Part shown: positions 1-5,806 of the stretch, one piece after another
Layout: the number at the start of each line of letters is the position of its first letter
Position numbering within the stretch: the stretch's first letter is position 1
Assembly (NCBI GenBank): GCA_025458465.1
Contig: JALOSK010000134.1
Span: 1 to 5,806, forward strand
DNA: 5,806 nt
Source of the DNA: Sandarakinorhabdus sp.
Lineage (GTDB): Bacteria; Pseudomonadota; Alphaproteobacteria; Sphingomonadales; Sphingomonadaceae
Direction of reading: 5' to 3'
Notes under the pieces: model-generated
Told to the model about the DNA's origin: nothing
Seen by the model: the letters and a program-made list of their open reading frames with translations, nothing else
Databases searched by the model: none
Position numbers and translations under genes: made by a program

Positions 1-2864
1 GCCACCGGCATCATGCCGGCCACCATGGCCACCGTGGTCATCACGATCGGCTGCACGCGCTTGTGCCCGGCCTCCAGGATGGCCTCGCGCTTGGGCACGC
101 CCTTGGCCATTTCCTCGATCGCCATGTCGACCAGCAGGATCGAGTTCTTGGCGACGATGCCCAGCAGCATCAGCATGCCGATGAACACCGGCATCGAAAT
201 GGCATTGCCAGTGAGGCCGATGGCAATCAGGCCGCCCAGCGGCGCCAGCAGCAGCGAGAGCATGTTCACGAACGGCGGCAGCACCCGCTTGTAGAGCAGC
301 ACCAGCACGGCGAACACCATCACGATGCCGGCGATGACCGCCAGGATGAAGTTGTAGACCAGCTCGCCCATCCACTTCTGCATGCCCAGCTTTACCGATT
401 CCACGCCGGGCGGCAGTGATTTCAGGCTGGGAAGCTGGTTCACCTTTGTCTGCACTTCGCCGGAGATGAGGCCGGGGGCGACATCGGCGCCGATCAGGAT
501 GCGGCGCTGCTGGTTGAAGCGGCGGATTTCGGTGGCACCAGCGCCAAAGCTGATGTTGGCCACCACCTTCAGGGGCACGGTGCCACCGCGCGTGGTGGGC
601 ACTGGCAGGTTTTCGATGGTGGAAAGGCTGCGGCGCGAGCCTTCGGCCAGCAGCACGCGGATCGGGATCTGACGATCGGCGACGCTGAACTTGGCGACGT
701 TCTGATCAATGTCTCCCAGCGTGGCGATGCGGATGGTTTCCGAAAGCGCGGCCGTGGTCACGCCAAGCTCGGCCGCAAGATCCAGCCGCGGCGTGATGGT
801 GATTTCCGGGCGCTGCAGGCCGCCATCGATCCGCGCCTGGCGCAGTTCCGGCATCTCGCGCATTTCGGTCACCACCTGCTGGGCCGTCTTTTCGAGCAGC
901 GCCGGATCATTGCCGGTCAGGGTGATGCTGATATCGCGGCCACCGGGTGGCCCATCCTGCTGCGAGGCAAAGCCGATGCGGGCGTCGGGGATGGCTGCCA
1001 GCTTGGGCGCCATCGACCGTTCCCACTCGATCCGGTGCATCGAACGGTTCTTCTTCAAGGTCAGATAGACGTTGCCGCCGCCGACATCGACATCGGCAAA
1101 GGCGGTTTCCATGTCGGGGGAGGCTTCGACGATGGCGACAACCTTGTCCACCACCGCTTCCGTCTGCGCCAGCGTCACGCCGGGCGGCAGGCTGATGGAC
1201 ACTTGGCTGCTGTCGGTGTCGACATCGGGCTGAAAGGTCATCGGCAGGGCCATGAACAGCAGCACCGTGGCGACCAGGGCGCCGCCGCCGATACCGAACA
1301 CGGTCCACTTCCGGTGATCCAGCGCCCAGCCAAGGGCCTTCATGTAACCATCCACCCACTTGCCGGCGCCATGTTCGGCCTGCCCGTGGCTCTTGAGGAA
1401 ATAGGCGGCAAGCATGGGGGTGATGAGGCGCGCGACCGCAAGGCTGATCAGCACCGACACCGCGACGGTGGCGCCGAAATTCTTGAAGAACTGACCGGAA
1501 ATGCCCGGCATCAGCGCAACGGGCAGGAAGACGGCAACGATCGACATTGTGGTGGCGACCACGGCGAGGCCAATCTCGTCGGCGGCGTCCATCGATGCCT
1601 GATAGGCGGATTTGCCCATGCGCATGTGGCGCACGATGTTTTCGATCTCCACGATCGCATCATCGACCAGCACCCCGGCCACCAGGCTGAGCGCGAGCAG
1701 CGACAACTGGTTGAGGCTGAAACCCAGCCACGTGTCGAGGAACCAGAAGGTGGGGATGGCCGACAGCGGGATGGCCAGCGCCGAGATGACCGTGGCGCGC
1801 CAATCCTTCAGGAACAGCAGCACCACCAGCACCGCCAGCACGGCGCCTTCGATCATGGCATTGATGGCTTCCTTGTACTGCGCCTTGGTGTAATCCACCG
1901 AGGTGTAGATCAGGCGGAAGTTCACCTTGGGATATTGCTTCTTGAGGGCCTCGATCTCCTTGATCGCGGCGTCATAGACGGTGACGTCGGAACTGCCCTT
2001 GGCCTTCGACATCGAGAAGCTGAGCACCTGCCGGCCGCCCAGCTTGGAGACGGAACGCTGTTCGGCATAGGAATCGCGCACCTCGGCAATGTCGCCCAAC
2101 CGCACGCTGCGCCCGGCGCCGAGATTGATCTGCGTGGCAGACAGGTCGAGCGCGCTGTCGGCATTGCCCAGCACGCGCACGGACTGTTCGGCGCCGGCGA
2201 TTTCGGCGCGGCCGCCGGCAGCATTCAGGTTCACCTGCCGCAGCTGCGCGTTCACCTGTGAGGCCGTGACGCCATAGGCCTGCATGCGATCGGGATCGAG
2301 GATCACGCGAATCTCGCGGGCCACCCCGCCGGACCGCTTGACCTGCGCCATGCCGGAAATGCCCAGCAGCCGCTTGGCCACGGTGTTGTCCACGAACCAG
2401 CTCAGTTCCTCCAGCGTCATCGCGGTGGATTCGACGGAGAAATAGGCAATCGGCCCACCGGCGATGTCGAGGCGGCTGACCTGCGGCTGCAGGATGCCCT
2501 GCGGCAGATCGGACCGGATGTTGGCCACCGCATCGCGCACGTCGTTGACGGCGCGATCGATGGGCGTGCCGATGGCGAACTGCACGATGGTGCGGCTGTT
2601 GCCTTCGGTGACGAAGCTGTTGACCTCATCGACGCCGGTGATGTTGCGCACCGCCGCCTCGACGCGCTGCGTCACCTGGTTTTCCAGTTCGGCCGGTGCA
2701 GCGCCGGGCTGCACGATGCTCACCTGCGCGCCGGGGAATTCCACGTCGGGCTGGTTGTTGATGTCCATCGCCTTGAACGACAGCACACCGGCCAGCAGCA
2801 GCAGCGCGAACGCCACCAGTGGCGGGACGGGATTCTTGATCGACCAGGCCGAAATGTTGCGCAT
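1..2864 (-). CDS. RND-family efflux transporter, inner-membrane permease subunit (HAE-1/AcrB type), 3' end cut by window edge
   Basis: Proton-driven inner-membrane pump that takes substrates from the periplasm or membrane and passes them through an adaptor to an outer-membrane channel. The frame is open from ATG at 2864 to the left edge, giving 954 complete codons. TM1 is about residues 13-31. A first periplasmic porter region follows, then the conserved FLKDWR (351-356) after TM2. TM4 carries AGVLVDDAIVEIEN with D401 and D402 (AcrB D407/D408). TM5 and TM6 span about 433-485 and TM7 about 517-540. The second porter region includes GPPGGRD (638-644). TM8 starts near 837. TM10 carries GIVAKNSILLVD with K906 (AcrB K940), then R936 and T943 (AcrB R971/T978). 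All relay residues are therefore intact. By comparison with AcrB roughly 65-85 residues are missing. A weak CAGG Shine-Dalgarno lies 8 nt before the start, and no in-frame start is seen in the 22-nt gap after the adaptor stop. Family is certain; substrate (drugs, solvents or other hydrophobic compounds) is not determinable. Confidence 0.96.
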   Translation of the reverse strand, partial: MRNISAWSIKNPVPPLVAFALLLLAGVLSFKAMDINNQPDVEFPGAQVSIVQPGAAPAELENQVTQRVEAAVRNITGVDEVNSFVTEGNSRTIVQFAIGTPIDRAVNDVRDAVANIRSDLPQGILQPQVSRLDIAGGPIAYFSVESTAMTLEELSWFVDNTVAKRLLGISGMAQVKRSGGVAREIRVILDPDRMQAYGVTASQVNAQLRQVNLNAAGGRAEIAGAEQSVRVLGNADSALDLSATQINLGAGRSVRLGDIAEVRDSYAEQRSVSKLGGRQVLSFSMSKAKGSSDVTVYDAAIKEIEALKKQYPKVNFRLIYTSVDYTKAQYKEAINAMIEGAVLAVLVVLLFLKDWRATVISALAIPLSAIPTFWFLDTWLGFSLNQLSLLALSLVAGVLVDDAIVEIENIVRHMRMGKSAYQASMDAADEIGLAVVATTMSIVAVFLPVALMPGISGQFFKNFGATVAVSVLISLAVARLITPMLAAYFLKSHGQAEHGAGKWVDGYMKALGWALDHRKWTVFGIGGGALVATVLLFMALPMTFQPDVDTDSSQVSISLPPGVTLAQTEAVVDKVVAIVEASPDMETAFADVDVGGGNVYLTLKKNRSMHRIEWERSMAPKLAAIPDARIGFASQQDGPPGGRDISITLTGNDPALLEKTAQQVVTEMREMPELRQARIDGGLQRPEITITPRLDLAAELGVTTAALSETIRIATLGDIDQNVAKFSVADRQIPIRVLLAEGSRRSLSTIENLPVPTTRGGTVPLKVVANISFGAGATEIRRFNQQRRILIGADVAPGLISGEVQTKVNQLPSLKSLPPGVESVKLGMQKWMGELVYNFILAVIAGIVMVFAVLVLLYKRVLPPFVNMLSLLLAPLGGLIAIGLTGNAISMPVFIGMLMLLGIVAKNSILLVDMAIEEMAKGVPKREAILEAGHKRVQPIVMTTVAMVAGMMPV

Positions 2865-2886
2865 CGTGTGTGCCTGTTGCTGCGGG

Positions 2887-4098
2887 TCAGCGGACGGTGG
2901 ACGCGGTGACCATCGTCGGCTTGATGCGGTCTCCCGGCTTCAGGAAGGCGCCGGCGCTGGCGACCACCTTTTCCGAGCCCGTCAGGCCCGTGGCGATGCC
3001 GACGCCGGCATCGGTGATGCTGCCAACCGTGACGGCGCGGCGCACAACCTGATCATCCTTGCCCAGCACATAGACGAAGTTGCCCTGCGCATCGGCCAGC
3101 ACGGCCGATTGCGGCAGCAGCGGACGCTGCGCCTCGCCGGCGTCGATGCGGGCGCGGGCGAAGGCGCCAACGCGCAGGCCCGGCGCATAGTCCAGCTCGA
3201 TGCGGGCAATGCCCTGGCGGGTGGTGGGATCGATCACCGGATCCAGCAGCCAGATGCGGCCCTTGAAGCTTTCCGAAGCACCCACCGGCGTGACCGTGGC
3301 GGCCATGCCGGCCTTCAGGCGGGACATGTCCTGCTCGGCCAGCTGGGCGCGCATTTCAAGCGTGCCGCCGGCGGCCAGCCGGAACAGCGCCCCGGTGCCG
3401 GGGCCGACCACCTGGCCGGTTTCCACGTTGCGGGCGAGAATCAGGCCGGACGAAGGCGCCCGCACGTCAAGCCGTTCGGCCCGTTCGCGGGCGGCGGCCA
3501 GCTGCGCCTTGGCGACATTCACGCGGGCCAGCGCGCCGTCACGGGTCGCGGTGCGCTGATCGATGTCGGCGCGGCTGATGAAGCCCTTGGCCACCAGCGA
3601 TTCGGCCCGGGCAAGATTGGAGTCGGCAAGGCGGGCATCGGCTTCGGCCTGGCGCACGCCGGCGGCCAGCTGGGCGATTTCCTGTTCCTGCACCTGGCGA
3701 TCGATGCGCGCCAGCACCTGGCCGGCGCTCACCCGCTGGCCGGGTTCGACCAGCACGGCCGTCACGCGGCCGCCTTCGCCCTGCACACCCACCGGTTCAT
3801 CGCGCTTGGCGGCAATGCTGCCCGGGGCGGTGATGGCATCGGCCACCATGGTGGTGCCCGGCACCAGCACGCTCACTTCCGGCAGGCTGCTGGTGGCGGC
3901 CGGCGGCGGCGCGGCTGCCGGCTTGAATGCCTGCCAGCCGGCAACGCCGGCCAGGGCGACCGCAACGGCGATCAGCGCAGGCTTCAGCCAGCGGCGATCC
4001 AGACGGCGACGCGGCGCTGTTTCGCCGGCATCCGGCGGGAAGGGATAGACCTCAGCCTCTGCGCTGCTGGGCACGGTCTTGTGGGCGTTCATCGACAT
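2887..4098 (-). CDS. RND efflux periplasmic adaptor subunit (membrane fusion protein, HlyD/AcrA family)
   Basis: This 403-residue adaptor links the RND pump encoded 22 bp downstream to an outer-membrane channel. A charged cytoplasmic N-terminus (1-36, with RRR at 30-32) precedes one membrane anchor at about 38-58. There is no lipobox, so it is anchored by a TM helix rather than lipidated like AcrA. A Pro/Ala-rich linker (60-68) follows. The first lipoyl half is about 104-133 (GGRVTAVLVEPGQRVSAGQVL region). The alpha-hairpin coiled coil is about 134-210, rich in Ala, Gln, Glu and Arg. The second lipoyl half is about 212-231 (VRAPSSGLI, ETGQVV). The beta-barrel is about 245-325 and the membrane-proximal domain runs to the C-terminus. 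Length is normal for the family. ATG 4098 is only 3 nt from the AGGA core of the ribosome site. ATG 4092 (Met3) is 9 nt from it and may be the true start, giving 401 residues. Substrate unknown. Confidence 0.95.
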   Translation of the reverse strand: MSMNAHKTVPSSAEAEVYPFPPDAGETAPRRRLDRRWLKPALIAVAVALAGVAGWQAFKPAAAPPPAATSSLPEVSVLVPGTTMVADAITAPGSIAAKRDEPVGVQGEGGRVTAVLVEPGQRVSAGQVLARIDRQVQEQEIAQLAAGVRQAEADARLADSNLARAESLVAKGFISRADIDQRTATRDGALARVNVAKAQLAAARERAERLDVRAPSSGLILARNVETGQVVGPGTGALFRLAAGGTLEMRAQLAEQDMSRLKAGMAATVTPVGASESFKGRIWLLDPVIDPTTRQGIARIELDYAPGLRVGAFARARIDAGEAQRPLLPQSAVLADAQGNFVYVLGKDDQVVRRAVTVGSITDAGVGIATGLTGSEKVVASAGAFLKPGDRIKPTMVTASTVR

Positions 4099-4100
4099 GG

Positions 4101-4107
4101 TTCCTCT
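4101..4107 (-). promoter_or_regulatory. Ribosome binding site of the adaptor gene, decides between two starts
   Basis: Reading leftward, AGAGGAA is followed by CC and then ATG TCG ATG. The AGGA core lies 3 nt from the first ATG (4098) and 9 nt from the second (4092). The spacing slightly favours the second start, although the first is the one listed. Confidence 0.55.
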
Positions 4108-4114
4108 GCGAGGG

Positions 4115-4131
4115 TGTATTATCGAAATACA
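4115..4131. promoter_or_regulatory. 17-bp inverted repeat overlapping the putative -10 of the efflux operon, candidate operator
   Basis: The plus strand reads TGTATT-ATCGA-AATACA: perfect 6-bp arms around a 5-bp centre. It is AT-rich in a strongly GC-rich setting. It lies 17 bp upstream of the adaptor ATG and covers the GATAAT -10-like hexamer (4123 to 4118 on the minus strand). RND operons are commonly controlled by TetR- or MarR-type repressors that bind such dyads over the promoter. That a repressor binds here is inference, and no regulator gene is in the window. Confidence 0.45.
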
Positions 4132-4210
4132 TCACCACGCGCAAGCCTTTCCTCTATATCAGGATGCCGGCAGCAGAAAGACAAATTTGAGCCGCACTTG
4201 ATGTCCTGTT

Positions 4211-4224
4211 GCCGCAGATGCGGC
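4211..4224. repeat. Perfect 14-nt inverted repeat (GCCGCA-GA-TGCGGC)
   Basis: Six-base arms separated by only 2 nt. As RNA the 2-nt loop is too tight for the full stem, so a DNA-binding dyad or a shortened hairpin is more likely. It lies about 104 bp upstream of the SIMPL start. In GC-rich DNA such a short palindrome may also be chance. Confidence 0.3.
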
Positions 4225-4242
4225 GCGATGTGAAACATGCCT

Positions 4243-4265
4243 CGTGCCGCCTTGCCGGCAGCACG
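4243..4265 (+). repeat. Imperfect hairpin in the SIMPL gene leader
   Basis: CGTGC-C-GCC and GGC-A-GCACG pair as a stem of five plus three base pairs with one C/A mismatch, closing a 5-nt loop (TTGCC). It ends 62 bp before the SIMPL start. No T-run follows, so it does not look like an intrinsic terminator on either strand. A role as leader structure is possible but unsupported. Confidence 0.3.
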
Positions 4266-4310
4266 GGGTGACGAGCGACCCGAATGGCGGCAAGATGGCA
4301 CAAACCGGTA

Positions 4311-4320
4311 AAGGAAAGGA
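4311..4320 (+). promoter_or_regulatory. Ribosome binding site of the SIMPL gene, fixes start at 4328
   Basis: AAGGAAAGGA holds two AAGGA/AGGA cores. The second is 7 nt from ATG 4328, which is followed directly by a signal peptide. This rules against the upstream in-frame GTG at 4244, which would bury the signal peptide behind 28 hydrophilic residues and lies inside the leader hairpin. Confidence 0.75.
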
Positions 4321-4327
4321 TGACGAC

Positions 4328-5131
4328 ATGCGCTCGATCTTCGCCATGGCAGCCCTGATGGCCGTGCCCGTGCTGGCACAGCCGATGCCGCCGGAAGCGG
4401 CGCTGCCGGAACGGCTTGCGGATGGCGAACGCCGTGTCATGATCCGCCGCGTGATGAACGAGCCCACCCTCTTGAGCGTGTCGGCCGATGCCGAGGTGAC
4501 GGAGGCGCCCGACACGTTGCGCCTGTCTGCCGGCGTGGTGACCGAAGCTGCCAGCGCCGACGAGGCGATGAGCGCCAATGCCGCCCGCATGACCGCGGTG
4601 GTGGCGGCGCTGAAGGCGGCGGGCCTTGGCACAGGTGACATCCAGACCAGCAGCCTTTCGCTGTCGCCGCGTTATCGCTATCAGCCCAACCAGTCGCCGG
4701 AGCGCACCGGATACCAGGCGCGCAACAGCGTTTCGGTGACGACAAAGCGCCTCGGCGACGCCGGCAAGCTGATCGATGCGCTGGTGAAGGCTGGCGCCAA
4801 CGAGGTGAATGGCCCGGCGTTCAGCCTCGCCGATCCCGAAGCCGCGCTGAACCGGGCGCGCGCTGCTGCCGTTGCCAGGGCGCGGGCCAGGGCCGAGGTC
4901 TATGCTGCCGCCGCGGGCATGACCGTCAAGCGCATCGCCGCCATCAGCGAGCCGGGCGCCGAGCCGATGCCGATCGCGCGGCCGATGATGGCGCGCATGG
5001 CGGCCGAAGCGGTGTCGGCCGAAGCCACGCCGGTGGAGCCGGGTGAACTTTCCCTTGCGGCGCGTGTGAACGTCACCTTCGAGCTTGACGGCCCGGCCGC
5101 CGGCGTCGCGGTGGAAAAGCGCAAACCCTGA
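4328..5131 (+). CDS. Secreted SIMPL-domain protein (YggE/DUF541 family)
   Basis: A 267-residue exported protein, probably periplasmic. The signal peptide is short (MRSIF, then hydrophobic 4-16) with a likely signal peptidase I cut after VLA (A17/Q18). A charged spacer (about 20-44) leads to the SIMPL domain, about 47-254. It opens with LLSVSADAEVTEAPDTLRLSAGV (48-70), the family's typical entry strand. Next come a helix (78-99), GLGTGDIQTSSLSLSPRY (99-116), GYQARNSVSVTT (128-139), a helix with LIDALVKAGANEVNGPAFSL (148-167), an Ala/Arg-rich helix (175-190) and the closing TPVEPGELSLAARVNVTFEL (234-253). Residues 211-229 form a Met/Ala-rich insertion before the last strands. E. coli YggE has been linked to lowering oxidative stress; biochemical activity of the family is not established. 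The start is supported by a strong ribosome site and the signal peptide. It is probably co-transcribed with the hydrolase 11 bp downstream and is divergent from the pump operon. Confidence 0.92.
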   Translation: MRSIFAMAALMAVPVLAQPMPPEAALPERLADGERRVMIRRVMNEPTLLSVSADAEVTEAPDTLRLSAGVVTEAASADEAMSANAARMTAVVAALKAAGLGTGDIQTSSLSLSPRYRYQPNQSPERTGYQARNSVSVTTKRLGDAGKLIDALVKAGANEVNGPAFSLADPEAALNRARAAAVARARARAEVYAAAAGMTVKRIAAISEPGAEPMPIARPMMARMAAEAVSAEATPVEPGELSLAARVNVTFELDGPAAGVAVEKRKP

Positions 5132-5135
5132 AAGG
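5131..5135 (+). promoter_or_regulatory. Ribosome binding site of the MBL-fold gene, overlapping the SIMPL stop codon
   Basis: AAAGG begins on the last base of the upstream TGA and sits 7 nt before ATG 5143. The overlap with the stop and the absence of any terminator suggest one mRNA and possible translational coupling. Confidence 0.6.
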
Positions 5136-5142
5136 CACTGGC

Positions 5143-5806
5143 ATGGCCTATCGGCGCGGGCTGCACGAGATTGGTGATGGGCTGTTCGCCTGGCTGCAGC
5201 CCGATGGCGGCTGGGGCTGGTCCAACGCCGGGCTGATTGTCGAAGGCGGTCCGCGCGATGGTGCGGCAGCGCTGGTCGATACGCTGTTCGATACCGCGCT
5301 CACCGCCGAGATGCTGGCCGGGATGGAAGCTGCAACCGGCTTTGGCGCCGCCAGCATCGGCCAGGTGGTCAATACCCATGCCAATGGTGATCACACCCAC
5401 GGCAACCATCTGCTGGAAAAGGCCGAGATCATCGCGTCGGAAGCCTCGGCGCGGGAGATGGAGGCGTTCTCGCCGGCCCTGCTGGCGCAGTTGAAGGCCG
5501 CAGGCGCTGCCGGGCAACTGGGCGTGGCCGGCACCTATTTTGCCGAAGTGTTCGCGCCCTTCGATTTCGCCGGCGTGAAGGAACGCGCGCCCACCCGCAC
5601 CTTTTGCGGACATGAAACGCTGAACGTGGGCGGCCGCGCGGTCGAACTGATCGAGGTGGGCCCGGCCCACACCGCCGGTGATGTGCTGGTGCACGTGCCC
5701 GGCGCGAAGGCAGTGTTCACCGGGGACATATTGTTCATCGAAGGCACGCCGATCATGTGGAACGGGCCGGTGTCCAACTGGATTGCCGCCTGTGACCGCA
5801 TCATCG
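5143..5806 (+). CDS. MBL-fold metallo-hydrolase, 3' end cut by window edge
   Basis: Metallo-beta-lactamase-fold protein, 221 complete codons to the right edge, no signal peptide, so probably cytoplasmic. The N-terminus (GLFAWLQPDGGWGWSNAGLIVEGG, 14-37) and ALVDTLFD (44-51) match the first beta strands of the fold. Metal motif 1 is NTHANGDHTHGN (77-88), giving H79, D83 and H84. The second His of the usual HxHxDH is Asn81. Metal motif 2 is VGPAHTAGDVLVHVP with H176. Motif 3 is VFTGDILFIEGTP with D195, the usual bridging Asp. The last metal-binding His lies beyond the window. Residues about 93-160 form an Ala/Glu-rich insertion, probably helical and shaping the substrate pocket. My recollection is that NTHxNGDHxxGN-type motifs recur in one subgroup of MBL proteins, so the Asn may be a family trait. 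Substrate cannot be predicted. The frame stays open to the edge without interruption. Confidence 0.9.
   Translation, partial: MAYRRGLHEIGDGLFAWLQPDGGWGWSNAGLIVEGGPRDGAAALVDTLFDTALTAEMLAGMEAATGFGAASIGQVVNTHANGDHTHGNHLLEKAEIIASEASAREMEAFSPALLAQLKAAGAAGQLGVAGTYFAEVFAPFDFAGVKERAPTRTFCGHETLNVGGRAVELIEVGPAHTAGDVLVHVPGAKAVFTGDILFIEGTPIMWNGPVSNWIAACDRII

Larger units (their letters stand above)
4099..4327. promoter_or_regulatory. Divergent control region between efflux operon and SIMPL-MBL unit
   Basis: These 229 bp separate two divergently read units and must hold promoters for both unless one is served from further away. On the minus strand a GATAAT -10-like hexamer (4123 to 4118) lies about 20 bp before the adaptor start; the only -35-like match nearby, TTGCGC (4144 to 4139), is poor and spaced 15 bp. 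On the plus strand TATATC (4155-4160) could be a -10, but the hexamer 17 bp upstream (TCACCA) is weak. If it is used, the SIMPL mRNA would carry a leader of about 160 nt holding both inverted repeats described separately. I found no GGAAC-N17/18-CGTT pair (EcfG-type general stress promoter) placed to serve either gene. No convincing small ORF is seen here. Confidence 0.5.

Noticed and set aside
1035..2261. A 408-codon plus-strand open frame, strikingly rich in His, Asp, Gly and Gln.
   Set aside because: It lies wholly opposite the RND transporter, whose frame is intact and carries all key motifs. The His/Asp/Gln bias is the typical mirror of a membrane protein read backwards.
1..2864. A possible frameshift or pseudogene in the pump, because no single long minus-strand protein had been pre-called here.
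   Set aside because: Checking the frame at many points (for example around residues 136, 296, 396, 476, 536, 636, 736, 836 and 936) gave continuous RND sequence. The absence is simply because the gene runs off the window edge.
2464..4233. A 589-codon open frame on the plus strand, running opposite the whole adaptor gene and the start of the pump gene.
   Set aside because: It is antisense to two clearly recognised proteins. The translation is rich in His, Gly, Arg and Gln with no domain I recognise, as expected when a GC-rich gene with G/C third positions is read on the opposite strand. It starts inside the pump gene and has no plausible context.
4243..4265. The hairpin as a transcription terminator.
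   Set aside because: No T-run follows the stem on either strand, and it lies between divergent genes where no upstream transcript needs to end.
4244..4327. A GTG start at 4244 that would lengthen the SIMPL protein by 28 residues.
   Set aside because: It would place hydrophilic residues before a good signal peptide. It sits within a hairpin and has no ribosome site of its own, while ATG 4328 has a strong one.
4900..5694. A 264-codon minus-strand open frame opposite the end of the SIMPL gene and the hydrolase gene.
   Set aside because: It spans two recognised plus-strand genes and the gap between them, and the translation has no recognisable domain.

Overview
The window is GC-rich DNA with strong G/C preference at third codon positions. 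The protein sequences look like those of an alphaproteobacterium, most plausibly a sphingomonad. That assignment rests on overall protein style and composition, not on a marker gene, so genus is not claimed.

Layout: two divergent transcription units share a 229-bp control region (4099-4327). The leftward unit on the minus strand is a two-gene efflux operon. A periplasmic adaptor (membrane fusion protein, 4098 to 2887) is followed 22 bp later by an inner-membrane RND transporter of the HAE-1/AcrB type (2864 to beyond position 1). The transporter is cut by the left edge after 954 codons. Its reading frame is open throughout and keeps the proton-relay residues (D401, D402, K906, R936, T943). The rightward unit on the plus strand encodes a secreted SIMPL-domain (YggE/DUF541) protein (4328-5131). 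Eleven bases later comes a metallo-beta-lactamase-fold hydrolase (5143 to beyond 5806), cut by the right edge.

How the parts work together: adaptor and RND pump should form two of the three components of a proton-driven tripartite exporter. No outer-membrane channel and no transcriptional regulator is visible, so these must lie to the left of the window or elsewhere. The SIMPL protein is probably periplasmic; its family has been linked to oxidative and envelope stress. The hydrolase has no signal peptide and is probably cytoplasmic. The two rightward genes look translationally close-coupled, but no common pathway can be deduced. The divergent region holds a 17-bp dyad (TGTATT-N5-AATACA) overlapping a GATAAT -10-like element just upstream of the adaptor. 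It is a candidate repressor site for the pump operon. Two further inverted repeats lie in front of the SIMPL gene.

Overall this is an ordinary chromosomal efflux/envelope region. I see no mobile element, CRISPR array, tRNA or rRNA, and no convincing new system. The most notable points are the substituted zinc-binding motif of the hydrolase (HANGDH instead of HxHxDH) and the palindromes in the divergent promoter region.
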